Assembly: GCA_965248815.1 (NCBI GenBank)
Contig: CBDFKK010000008.1
Coordinates: 3,100,001 to 3,164,000, forward strand
Direction of reading: 5' to 3'
Length of the DNA: 64,000 nt
DNA from: CBDFKK01 sp965248815
GTDB taxonomy: Bacteria; Pseudomonadota; Alphaproteobacteria; SMXP01
In this document: positions 36,344-44,048 of the stretch, one piece after another
Layout: the number at the start of each line of letters is the position of its first letter
Numbering within the stretch: the stretch's first letter is position 1
Program-made: the position numbers and the translations under genes
The notes under the pieces: model-generated
The model's input: only the letters and a program-made list of their open reading frames with translations
Database searches by the model: none
What the model was told of the DNA's origin: nothing

Positions 36344-36398
36344 TGTCCACTTCCCTTTTTCAATTTTGCGACTTGTCCTGAAGTTGTGTTTAGTGCGC

Positions 36399-36584
36399 TT
36401 ACGGATCGATGATCCGCTGCGCCTCGTTTGCGAAAAATTCGTAATGACATGATGTGCAGTGCATCTTGACGTCTATTGACGCAAGCAATGCGACGCTGAC
36501 GTGATGCCAGGATGCGCATTTGGGGCATTGGACCCAAGGCGTATTACCGCGTTTCTCCTGTGGAGCTGCTCTCGCTGCGGTCAT
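36399..36584 (-). CDS. Small zinc-ribbon protein coupled to ubiD
   Basis: A 61-residue protein with two Cys pairs, QCPKC and HCTSC (about residues 19-23 and 42-46), about 23 residues apart, the layout of a zinc ribbon. Its ATG overlaps the UbiD stop as ATGA (36581-36584), so it is translated after the decarboxylase. Small Cys-pair proteins accompany UbiD-type hydroxyarylic acid decarboxylases (the D subunit of BsdBCD/VdcBCD systems); this one has a different sequence but the same size, motif and position. A role as decarboxylase subunit is inference. An ATG at 36596 would add four residues. Confidence 0.7.
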   Translation of the reverse strand: MTAARAAPQEKRGNTPWVQCPKCASWHHVSVALLASIDVKMHCTSCHYEFFANEAQRIIDP

Positions 36585-38017
36585 TGCTGTGGCCATTTCT
36601 CATCGGCTTCACTCTGGACGAGCTGACGCGCCTTTTCGAGCGCCTCATCGGTCACTCTCGATCGCGGCGCAATCGGTGGAGGGCCGTCGCCCAATCTTGG
36701 GGGCATCGTAGCATCTATTCCAGCCTTTGATGTAGTCTTGGCACCTTTCGGCCAACTTGGATCCGACTGCGAGCCGGACATGCCGGTGAGCTCGATGACA
36801 TCGCGGTCCCATTGCACGCGGGTGGCGAGCGCCCACATGATTTCAGAATCGTCAAACAGGTCCACGTCCATATCGATGGCAATAGCCGTCTTGGTGCGGC
36901 GATAAGACATCGCTGCCGCCAGCGCGTCACGTGCTTCGCCAGGCGCGGGATTATTCATCTGCAGATAGGCGTGAAAGCGGCGTCCCGATGTCGGCACGTG
37001 AACATTAGTAACCGATGGCGCAACTCTTTTGACCAATTCGTACAATTTTGCTTCGTGAACCATATTGTCGGGAACCAACATGTCCACTAAGCCTGACCCA
37101 TAGTCGTGATAGATGGCGTCTTTGCGCCGTGTGATGCAAGTCACTTCGCAAATTGGCGAAATAGTTTGTGCGCCCATATAGCCGGCATATTCCCCAAAGG
37201 GTCCGTCGGCCGTGAGTATATCTTTAGGCGCCCAACCTTCGATCACGATTTCCGCATCCGCCGGCACCATGATCTTGTCACCATGTGTGACTGAGGGAAC
37301 GACGCGCAACGGCTCGCCCAACAAGCCTCCCGCCACGGCCCAATGACTTTCAGGATAATTAAGCTTGGCCTGCGTGCCCATCAATACAAGCGGATGATGG
37401 CCAATCCAAAATGCAACCGGGCAAGGCTCACCTCTATCCCAAAACTTGCGCAAATTGCGCGCATTGTGGCTTGGGGGATAGGGATAGTACGTCATCAACG
37501 CTTTGTCTTTGACCCAACACCTCTGAATGGCGGTGTTGTCGACCATGGTGTCAGGATCGTAAGTCGTGGCATGAGCTGCGGTAAGATACGGACCGGGGTC
37601 ACCGACATGCTGTTTGACCGCGGGCAGCGCCGTCAGATCCACGTCGGCACCTTGGCTGATGACCTCTTGGACCGGCGCATCTTCCGCTGGGACAACTTGA
37701 GGTGAAATAGATGCGCGGACAGCAGCAGAATAAGCGGGCGCAAAAGATCTATGATCCGGAATGCCGAGCGCCGAAGCCGTCAGCACACGACTGGCCGTGA
37801 GATTACAAACAACAGACATCTCGCTTTCTTGTCCCGACGCAAGGATGGGCCGTTCCACTCGAATGATCGGATAGCGGCCGCGCTCCTGCAGCGCATATTG
37901 CAATGCCGTGATTTCGTGAACGATCGAAGTTGGCGCCGTCACGCTGAGTACGAACTCATCAACGGCCGAAAGATAGCCTTTGAGATCCAGCTTCTGTGTC
38001 GACGTCCGTTTTAGCAT
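36581..38017 (-). CDS. UbiD-family prenylated-FMN-dependent decarboxylase
   Basis: A 478-residue member of the UbiD superfamily, which uses prenylated FMN to add or remove CO2 at unsaturated or aromatic carbons. Family markers are NLTASRVLTASALGI (about 72-86), LPAVKQHVGDPGPYLTAAH-type entry (VGDPGPYLTAA), and the catalytic acidic segment DGPFGEYAGYMG, whose Glu matches the Glu-Arg-Glu network. No ubiX (prenyltransferase) gene is in the window. Context with ferredoxin, diiron oxidase, SDR and hydrolase-fold proteins argues for catabolism rather than ubiquinone synthesis. Start uncertain: ATG 38017 or GTG 38053, neither with a close ribosome site. A palindromic operator candidate lies 103 bases upstream. 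Confidence 0.9.
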   Translation of the reverse strand: MLKRTSTQKLDLKGYLSAVDEFVLSVTAPTSIVHEITALQYALQERGRYPIIRVERPILASGQESEMSVVCNLTASRVLTASALGIPDHRSFAPAYSAAVRASISPQVVPAEDAPVQEVISQGADVDLTALPAVKQHVGDPGPYLTAAHATTYDPDTMVDNTAIQRCWVKDKALMTYYPYPPSHNARNLRKFWDRGEPCPVAFWIGHHPLVLMGTQAKLNYPESHWAVAGGLLGEPLRVVPSVTHGDKIMVPADAEIVIEGWAPKDILTADGPFGEYAGYMGAQTISPICEVTCITRRKDAIYHDYGSGLVDMLVPDNMVHEAKLYELVKRVAPSVTNVHVPTSGRRFHAYLQMNNPAPGEARDALAAAMSYRRTKTAIAIDMDVDLFDDSEIMWALATRVQWDRDVIELTGMSGSQSDPSWPKGAKTTSKAGIDATMPPRLGDGPPPIAPRSRVTDEALEKARQLVQSEADEKWPQQ

Positions 38018-38119
38018 GACGGTTTTGGCTGACTCCTGCGAATACCCAGGCACTATTGCAAAAGTTTAGGGCAGCGGCGGCCCCAGTACCGCACAGGTGG
38101 TGCAAACATATTCACCTAA

Positions 38120-38139
38120 TTGTTATATTCATATAACAA
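38120..38139. promoter_or_regulatory. Perfect 20-base palindrome upstream of ubiD, probable GntR operator
   Basis: TTGTTATAT-TC-ATATAACAA is a perfect dyad with 9-base arms in the interval between the ferredoxin and ubiD genes. Its left arm recurs exactly at 38688-38696 before the gntR gene. HutC/UTRA-type GntR regulators bind A+T-rich dyads of this size, so it is likely the operator of the ubiD operon. Confidence 0.7.
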
Positions 38140-38181
38140 ATTCATTGCGTAACAGTGGAGCCGATCTTGCTCGCGCGCCGC

Positions 38182-38499
38182 CTACTCTTCCGGCGCTACC
38201 TCGACCTTGATGCCGTCCAAGTCATTTTTGAAGGGTATTTGGCAGCTTAGCCGCGAATTCTCTTGATAGTGATCGGTCGAGCTAACCAATTCAAACTCGT
38301 CTTCCTGGCGTTGTGGGATCTTGTCGGACCAGGCCTTGTCGACATAGACGTGGCAGGTTGCGCACGAACAGCAGCCGCCGCAGATGGCCTCCACGTCCAT
38401 GTCGTTATCCCGAAGGATCTCCATGAGCGACTGACCGCTAGGCGATTCCTCAATAATATGCTCGGAACCGTCCCGTCTCGTGACATAGATTTTCGCCAT
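38182..38499 (-). CDS. [2Fe-2S] ferredoxin, adrenodoxin/putidaredoxin type
   Basis: A 105-residue electron carrier. Cluster cysteines follow C-x5-C-x2-C and a distant fourth: Cys 40, 46 and 49 in ICGGCCSCATCHVYV and Cys 86 in LSCQIPF. The IPFKNDLDGIKVEV tail is typical of ferredoxins that feed cytochromes P450 or Rieske/diiron oxygenases. No ferredoxin reductase is adjacent. It may reduce the diiron oxidase encoded downstream. The start at 38499 is preferred over longer frames because GAGG lies close upstream. It is divergent from gntR and precedes ubiD on the same strand. Confidence 0.92.
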   Translation of the reverse strand: MAKIYVTRRDGSEHIIEESPSGQSLMEILRDNDMDVEAICGGCCSCATCHVYVDKAWSDKIPQRQEDEFELVSSTDHYQENSRLSCQIPFKNDLDGIKVEVAPEE

Positions 38500-38687
38500 T
38501 CGCCTCGTCTCTCCTGCTGGACCTGGGCGGTCCCTTACGCGATACCGCTCGCGCCGCAATATAATCATTCAGAGCCAAGAGCCAAGAGCCTGTTTCTGGG
38601 AATTAAGGTCGCAGACCCCCGAAGAACATCGCCTAGGGGGCGGCTTTCCGCTATCCGCAGCCGATAGCCCTGTCTGCACGGCCGAGT

Positions 38688-38707
38688 TTGTTATATTAGT
38701 ATGATGA
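38688..38707. promoter_or_regulatory. Half-conserved copy of the ubiD operator upstream of gntR
   Basis: TTGTTATAT here is identical to the left arm of the palindrome at 38120. After a 2-base spacer the right arm reads GTATGATGA instead of ATATAACAA, so it is a degenerate dyad. It lies 60 bases before the preferred gntR start and between divergent genes, consistent with autoregulation. Confidence 0.5.
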
Positions 38708-38766
38708 ATATGAGAAGTTGCTGCAGGTCATTGTCGCAGCGCCGGTTATATAGTTCGGGACACCAC

Positions 38767-39558
38767 ATGAATGACGAGTCCGTAGGGTTCTTTGATCGAC
38801 GATTAAAGCTGCCGGTCTACTACCAAATATACCTGACCCTGCGCGACTGGATTTATTCAGGCACGCTCGGCCTTGGCAGCCAACTTCCGACGGAAGCGGA
38901 ACTGTGTACGACCTTCAGCGTGTCTCGCATCACAATTCGGAAAGCTGTAGAGCTTTTGGCGCAGGACAAGCTGGTCTCTCGTGAACAAGGCCGCGGCACG
39001 TTCGTGACTCAAAAGGCGCCCGATGCGCCCTTCACAAGTGAAATGGGTCAACTCCTGAGGCGTCTTGAAACTCTAAGTGAAAAAACAACGGTCACGGACG
39101 TCACTGTTGATGAGATCCAAGCGGACGATGAGACGTGCTCCGATTTGCAATTAACCCCCGGCGGGCACGTTATCCGGTTGTCTCACTTGCGCCTGGCTCA
39201 GGGCACGCCGACCGGTCACGTTACGACATACGTTCCGAGCAATCTCGGGCTCGGCTTTACGCCGGAAGAAATAGAGTCGACGTCAACACTCAATCTGGTC
39301 GAACGCAAGGGCGTGGAACTAGGCAGCGCCGACCAGCTCATCAGCGCCACGCTTGCCGATCTGCGGGACGCGAAGCTTTTACATGTCGACATCGGCGCGC
39401 CTCTCGTGCATATGCGCTTGGTTGCCAAAGACCTGAACTTTCGTCCAGTTCATCGCATGATCGCAAGCTATCGCGCTGATTATTATCAGCATCACATTCA
39501 TCTAGTGCGCCAACCCAATACCAAAGGCGAAGCAAATTGGGCGCCTCTAACTGCATAG
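38767..39558 (+). CDS. GntR-family transcriptional regulator (HutC/UTRA subfamily)
   Basis: A 263-residue DNA-binding regulator. The N-terminal winged helix covers about residues 14-83 (YYQIYLTLRDWIYSG, LPTEAELCTTFSVSRITIRKA in two parts, REQGRGTFV), and the rest is a UTRA effector domain (HLRLAQGTPTGHVTTYVP to RLVAKDLNFRPVH). UTRA domains bind small carboxylates or sugars and release the repressor. Candidate operators lie in its own promoter and before ubiD, so it probably represses both until the substrate or an intermediate binds. The ATG at 38767 gives a normal N-terminus; ATGs at 38701 and 38710 would overlap the operator. Confidence 0.9.
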   Translation: MNDESVGFFDRRLKLPVYYQIYLTLRDWIYSGTLGLGSQLPTEAELCTTFSVSRITIRKAVELLAQDKLVSREQGRGTFVTQKAPDAPFTSEMGQLLRRLETLSEKTTVTDVTVDEIQADDETCSDLQLTPGGHVIRLSHLRLAQGTPTGHVTTYVPSNLGLGFTPEEIESTSTLNLVERKGVELGSADQLISATLADLRDAKLLHVDIGAPLVHMRLVAKDLNFRPVHRMIASYRADYYQHHIHLVRQPNTKGEANWAPLTA

Positions 39559-39633
39559 CGGGCGTCAAGACCAAATTGCGCTGAAGCTGTCCCAAGCTTG
39601 CAAGCGCCAAACAAAAAGCGAAAGGACCCACTC

Positions 39634-41073
39634 ATGCCGACTCCCATCAGCGTGCGAAATCCTCGAACTGGAAAGAACGATTATGAATTTGTCCCTCCGA
39701 CAAAGGAAGAGATCACTGCTCTTGCTGCGGAACTGAAGCAAAACCAAGAAGCCTGGTCGCGCCAAGGTTTGGCCGCGCGCGCCAAAGTTCTGATGGCATG
39801 GAAGGAAGAATACGCCGCCAAGCAAGAAGAAATCTTAGAAGCTCTCACGCTCGATACGGGCCGCCATTTTATATCCTTCACGGAAGTCGCAGCGACGTTG
39901 ACCTCCATTGACCGCTGGTGTCAGGAAGCCGAGAGCCTTCTAAAAGGTCCGGCCGGACGGTCAGCGGCGATGCCACATCTCCGCTATGAATCGCAAAACG
40001 TCCCCTACCCGCTCGTTACCGTCGTTGGTCCATGGAATTTTCCATTGCTGCTCACAATGATAGATTCGCTGCCTGCACTCGTCGCGGGAAGCGCCGTCAT
40101 TGCAAAACCGAGCAGCGTGACACCTCGGTTTGCTGAGCCGCTCATGGAAACCATTGAAGCCATCCCGGAACTTCACGGCGTGTTGCGCTTCGTTCAGGGC
40201 ACTGGCACAACGGCGGTCGGACTCATTGACGAATCCGATGCGGTCTGTTTTACCGGCAGTGTCGAAATCGGCCGCCGCGTAGGAGAGCAAGCTGCCAAGA
40301 ATTTCATTCCTGCTTTTCTGGAATTGGGCGGTAAAGACCCGTTGATCATTACTAAGTCCGCAGATGTTGAGTTGGCCTCCACTGCCGCGCTGCGCGCCTC
40401 GGTTTTAAACGCCGGTCAAGCTTGCCAGTCCATTGAGCGCATTTACGTTGAAGCACCCCTCTACGAAGACTTCGTCGATCGGCTTGTCGAAAAGGCCAAA
40501 GAGGTCGACATCAATTATCCGGATATTCACAAGGGCACCATCGGCCCTTTGACGACAGAGGATCAGGCTGAGACCATCGACGGGCACATCAAAGACGCCA
40601 TCGCGCAAGGTGCAACTGTTCTTTCGGGCGGCAAGATCGAAGATCACGACGGCGGCAAGTGGTGTCGCCCCACGGTTTTGACAAATGTCACGCACGAAAT
40701 GCGGGTGATGAAAGAGGAAACATTCGGACCCCTCCTCCCCGTGGTGAAATTCGACACAATTGACGAGGCCGTGATGCTCGCCAACGATAGCGAATTCGGC
40801 CTCAGTGCAGCGGTCATGGCAGGCTCTGATGCTGAAGCCATTGCCATCGCCGAGCGGATTGATGCGGGCGCCGTGAGCATTAATGATGCGGGTCTGACGA
40901 CGGTCTTTCGCGACGCGGAGAAGAATTCCTTCAAATTATCCGGCATCGGCGGCTCGAGAATGGGCCCTTCTGGGCTGACCCGGTTCTTGCGCCGCAAAGC
41001 GCTCATTGTTAATACCGAAAAACCCGCGCCGCTGGCGGCGTATGGAGAGGACCAAGCTCCGGTCAGTCGATAA
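39634..41073 (+). CDS. Aldehyde dehydrogenase
   Basis: A 479-residue NAD(P)-dependent aldehyde dehydrogenase. The general base is Glu 230 in FLELGGKDP, the nucleophile is Cys 264 in NAGQACQS, and the cofactor region VVGPWNFPLLL and FTGSVEIGRRV are present. The C-terminal EKNSFKLSGIGGSRMGPSGL replaces the usual P-F-G-G-x-K-x-S-G loop with a longer, non-standard form. It should oxidise an aldehyde to an acid or acyl product. AAAGGA lies 8 bases before the ATG. It follows gntR by 75 bases and likely belongs to the same regulon. Confidence 0.93.
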   Translation: MPTPISVRNPRTGKNDYEFVPPTKEEITALAAELKQNQEAWSRQGLAARAKVLMAWKEEYAAKQEEILEALTLDTGRHFISFTEVAATLTSIDRWCQEAESLLKGPAGRSAAMPHLRYESQNVPYPLVTVVGPWNFPLLLTMIDSLPALVAGSAVIAKPSSVTPRFAEPLMETIEAIPELHGVLRFVQGTGTTAVGLIDESDAVCFTGSVEIGRRVGEQAAKNFIPAFLELGGKDPLIITKSADVELASTAALRASVLNAGQACQSIERIYVEAPLYEDFVDRLVEKAKEVDINYPDIHKGTIGPLTTEDQAETIDGHIKDAIAQGATVLSGGKIEDHDGGKWCRPTVLTNVTHEMRVMKEETFGPLLPVVKFDTIDEAVMLANDSEFGLSAAVMAGSDAEAIAIAERIDAGAVSINDAGLTTVFRDAEKNSFKLSGIGGSRMGPSGLTRFLRRKALIVNTEKPAPLAAYGEDQAPVSR

Positions 41074-41252
41074 AATGACTGGCTCTTCGGTCCGCTTAAG
41101 CCCAACTTCAGACATGCATGAAGACTGCTCTGTGATCACAATGAGGGCGAGGCACGTAATATTCGCTACCACCGTGTAAGCTGAAACTTTCTGGTCTGGA
41201 TCATCATTTCTCGATCCGCTCAAAACAATAATATGGGGCACGGAAAACAAGT

Positions 41253-42170
41253 ATGGCTGCTTACGTTCTGCAGCGATTGATGATCGCGGTTCCGACCATC
41301 CTGATCATCATCGCCTTGTCGTTCGCACTTATGTACAGTGCGCCCGGCGGTCCGTTCGATGTGGATGCGGCGCTCGAGCCGGAAGTATTGGAGAATCTCA
41401 AGCGCGCCTACAATCTGGACCAGCCGGTCTATATGCAGTTTCTGATCTATGTCGGCAACGTGCTACGGGGCGACCTTGGCCCGTCCATCGTTTACAAAGA
41501 TTTTACAGTCACGGAGCTTCTCGCCACTGGCTTGCCCGTCAGCCTCAATTTGGGCCTCAAGGCGCTGTCGATCGCGCTTCTGTTCGGCGGCACGCTAGGC
41601 ATCCTCGCCGCCCTTAATCAGAATAAGTGGCAAGACTATTCGGTCATGACATTCGCGATGACCGGTATCGCCGTTCCCAGTTTCGTCACTGCACCACTCC
41701 TCACGCTTGTTTTTGGAGTTTATTTGAGTTTGCTCCCAATCGCCGGATGGGGAGGCTTTCGAAATCAAATTTTGCCCGTTACCGCACTCGCTCTACCTCA
41801 AATTGCAATCCTTGCGAGACTGACCCGCGGCAGCATGGTCGAAGTCTTAAAGTCGAATTACATCCGAACCGCACGCGCCAAAGGCTTGGCCGAAAATCGC
41901 GTCGTTACCCGCCATGCCTTGCGCGCCGCTATTTTGCCAGTCGTCAGTTACCTCGGACCAGCCGCCGCCGGCATCGTGACGGGGTCCGTAATCATCGAGC
42001 AAATCTTTGGTTTGCCCGGCGTAGGACGTTATTTTATTCAAGGCGCCATTAATCGCGATTATCCTCTCGTCCTCGGCATTGTCATCGTTTATGCAAGTGC
42101 CGTCATCATTCTCAACCTCATTGTCGATATCATCTACGGATTCTTGGATCCGAAGGTGAGGTATAAGTAG
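41253..42170 (+). CDS. Oligopeptide/dipeptide-type ABC transporter permease (OppB/DppB class)
   Basis: A 305-residue inner-membrane permease with six transmembrane segments. The N-terminal signature is YVLQRLMIAVPTILIII with the periplasmic YNLDQPVYMQF, and the ABC-coupling EAA loop reads NYIRTARAKGLAENRVVTRHALR (quoted in part: RTARAKGLAENRV). It forms the channel with the next gene product. Substrates of this class include peptides, nickel, opines and some glycosides or aromatic oligomers. It starts the transporter operon 180 bases after the aldehyde dehydrogenase; no substrate-binding protein gene is present. Confidence 0.93.
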   Translation: MAAYVLQRLMIAVPTILIIIALSFALMYSAPGGPFDVDAALEPEVLENLKRAYNLDQPVYMQFLIYVGNVLRGDLGPSIVYKDFTVTELLATGLPVSLNLGLKALSIALLFGGTLGILAALNQNKWQDYSVMTFAMTGIAVPSFVTAPLLTLVFGVYLSLLPIAGWGGFRNQILPVTALALPQIAILARLTRGSMVEVLKSNYIRTARAKGLAENRVVTRHALRAAILPVVSYLGPAAAGIVTGSVIIEQIFGLPGVGRYFIQGAINRDYPLVLGIVIVYASAVIILNLIVDIIYGFLDPKVRYK

Positions 42171-42182
42171 TCGAAAGCGAAC

Positions 42183-43076
42183 ATGAGCGAGCAAATATCA
42201 AAGACCCTAGACACTGCGGCGCAAATCAAAGGCCGCTCCTTGTGGCAGGACGCGGCCCGACGGTTTTATGCAAACAAGGCCGCAATGGCGGGCGTCATCG
42301 GGATTTTCCTGATCGCACTCTTTGCCATATTTGCACCCTGGATAGGTCGATTTACCTTCGAACAACAAGACACCCTACTCATTCTTGAGCCACCAACCTT
42401 CGAGGGCCGCCACTGGTTTGGCATGGATGCCAATGGCCGGGACCTGTTTGTCCGAACGGCCTATGGCGCGCGAATTTCTCTTTTGATCGGCGTGATGACG
42501 ACGGCCGTGGCGCTTAGCATCGGTGTCATCTACGGTGCAACTGCAGGCTTTGTTGGCGGACGCATCGATAACCTTATGATGCGCTTGGTCGATGTCATCT
42601 ATGCGCTCCCCCTAATTTTTTTCATCATTATTCTAGTCACTCTGTTTGGCCGAAATATCTTTTTGGTCTTCGTTGGCATTGGTGCCGTCGAATGGCTCAC
42701 CATGTCGCGGATCGTGCGAGGGCAAACTTTGTCCGTCAAAGAAAAAGAATATGTGGAAGCCGCTTACGCCTCGGGCGTGCCCACGCGCGACATTATCCGG
42801 CGGCACATTATTCCCAACGTGATCGGGCCCGTGATCATATTCGTCACGCTGTTGGTCCCCACGAATATTTTGATTGAGAGCTATCTGAGTTTTTTGGGGC
42901 TCGGCGTCCAAGAACCGATGACGAGCTGGGGCGTTCTTATTAAAGATGGTGCCAACGATCTTGAAACGTCATGGTGGCTTTTGTTCTTTCCGGCGACGTT
43001 CTTGGCGATAACGATGTTCTGCTTCAATTTTATCGGCGACGGTCTGCGCGACGCACTCGATCCGAAGGACCGTTAG
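42183..43076 (+). CDS. Oligopeptide/dipeptide-type ABC transporter permease (OppC/DppC class)
   Basis: A 297-residue permease with an N-terminal OppC_N segment (ARRFYANKAAMAGVIGIFLIA in part: FYANKAAMAGVIG) and the core binding_protein_dependent_transport domain. The conserved HWFGMDANGRDLFVR lies near residues 78-92, and the EAA loop is EYVEAAYASGVPTRDIIRRH. It pairs with the OppB-type protein encoded 12 bases upstream. The ATPase gene starts 3 bases after its stop, so the four genes are tightly linked. Confidence 0.93.
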   Translation: MSEQISKTLDTAAQIKGRSLWQDAARRFYANKAAMAGVIGIFLIALFAIFAPWIGRFTFEQQDTLLILEPPTFEGRHWFGMDANGRDLFVRTAYGARISLLIGVMTTAVALSIGVIYGATAGFVGGRIDNLMMRLVDVIYALPLIFFIIILVTLFGRNIFLVFVGIGAVEWLTMSRIVRGQTLSVKEKEYVEAAYASGVPTRDIIRRHIIPNVIGPVIIFVTLLVPTNILIESYLSFLGLGVQEPMTSWGVLIKDGANDLETSWWLLFFPATFLAITMFCFNFIGDGLRDALDPKDR

Positions 43077-43079
43077 AGC

Positions 43080-44048
43080 ATGGACCCAATTCTGACCGTT
43101 GAGGATCTCTCTGTCCGCTTTGCTACACCGGAAGGTTATGTACGCGCGGTCAACGAGATGTCCTTCGAATTGCAAAAGGGTGATTGTCTAGGAGTAGTCG
43201 GAGAATCGGGATCTGGAAAAAGCCAAACCTTTATGGCCGTGCTGGGGCTCCTTGCCGGAAACGGACAGGCGAAAGGCACAGTCAAGTACAAAGAAAAGAA
43301 TTTGCTGAAGCTTCCGGTCACAGAACTGAACAAGCTTCGCGGTAATCGCATCACCATGGTATTTCAAGACGCGTTGACTGGACTAACGCCCCATATGCGG
43401 GTCGGCGATCAATTGACGGAAGTTCTGGTCGAGCATTTGGGCACGTCACAGGCGGAGGCGGAAGAGCGCGTTTTGCGTCTTATGGAACTCGTGCGTATTC
43501 CCGAAGCTAAACGGCGCATGAGAATGTACCCGCACGAGCTGTCCGGCGGCATGCGTCAGCGAGTCATGATCGCAATGGCATTGTTGTGCGAGCCGGACAT
43601 TCTCATAGCGGACGAGCCGACGACCGCTCTCGATGTGACCGTTCAAGCGGAAATCCTGCGTATTTTCGCCGAGCTCAAGAACAACACCGATACCTCTATC
43701 GTCCTCATCACCCATGACCTTGGCGTTATCGCCGGCGTCACAGACCGGGTGCTCGTTATGTATGGCGGACGCATTGTCGAAAGCGGGACGGTCGATGACA
43801 TCTTTTACGATCCCCGCCATCCCTACACGCGCGGTCTACTGGAGTGCATGCCGCGATTGGACGCCGTTATGGCGCAAAACTTGCCGGCAATTCCAGGGCA
43901 GCCACCTAATCTGCAGGAGTTGCCTCTGGGTTGTGCATTTCAGCCGCGCTGTCAGTACGCAGATGATCATTGCAGCCGAGAACGGCCTCCCCTTAAAACG
44001 AACGGCGACGGCCGCAGCAAAGCTTGTTTCCGCGAGAATTTGTCGTGA
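43080..44048 (+). CDS. Oligopeptide-type ABC transporter ATPase (OppD/DppD class)
   Basis: A 322-residue ATPase. Walker A is GESGSGKS (about 41-48), the signature is LSGGMRQRV (about 155-163), and Walker B is DILIADEPTTALD. The C-terminal oligopeptide_HPY domain is complete, with the four Cys of an Fe-S-type site in GCAFQPRCQYADDHC and SKACF. It powers import with the OppF-type partner. Its TGA overlaps the GTG start of the next gene. Confidence 0.94.
   Translation: MDPILTVEDLSVRFATPEGYVRAVNEMSFELQKGDCLGVVGESGSGKSQTFMAVLGLLAGNGQAKGTVKYKEKNLLKLPVTELNKLRGNRITMVFQDALTGLTPHMRVGDQLTEVLVEHLGTSQAEAEERVLRLMELVRIPEAKRRMRMYPHELSGGMRQRVMIAMALLCEPDILIADEPTTALDVTVQAEILRIFAELKNNTDTSIVLITHDLGVIAGVTDRVLVMYGGRIVESGTVDDIFYDPRHPYTRGLLECMPRLDAVMAQNLPAIPGQPPNLQELPLGCAFQPRCQYADDHCSRERPPLKTNGDGRSKACFRENLS

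Noticed and set aside
36331..36537. A 68-residue frame overlapping the zinc-ribbon gene on the same strand
   Set aside because: The overlapping frame with two CxxC pairs and ATGA coupling to ubiD is the credible gene; this one has basic low-complexity sequence.
36581..38017. UbiD as the ubiquinone-biosynthesis enzyme
   Set aside because: No ubiquinone genes are nearby, the operon context is catabolic, and a dedicated regulator and operator are adjacent.
38182..38499. An extra Cys pair (CC) in the ferredoxin cluster loop as an anomaly
   Set aside because: The C-x5-C-x2-C spacing is normal and an additional Cys in this loop is common in proteobacterial ferredoxins.
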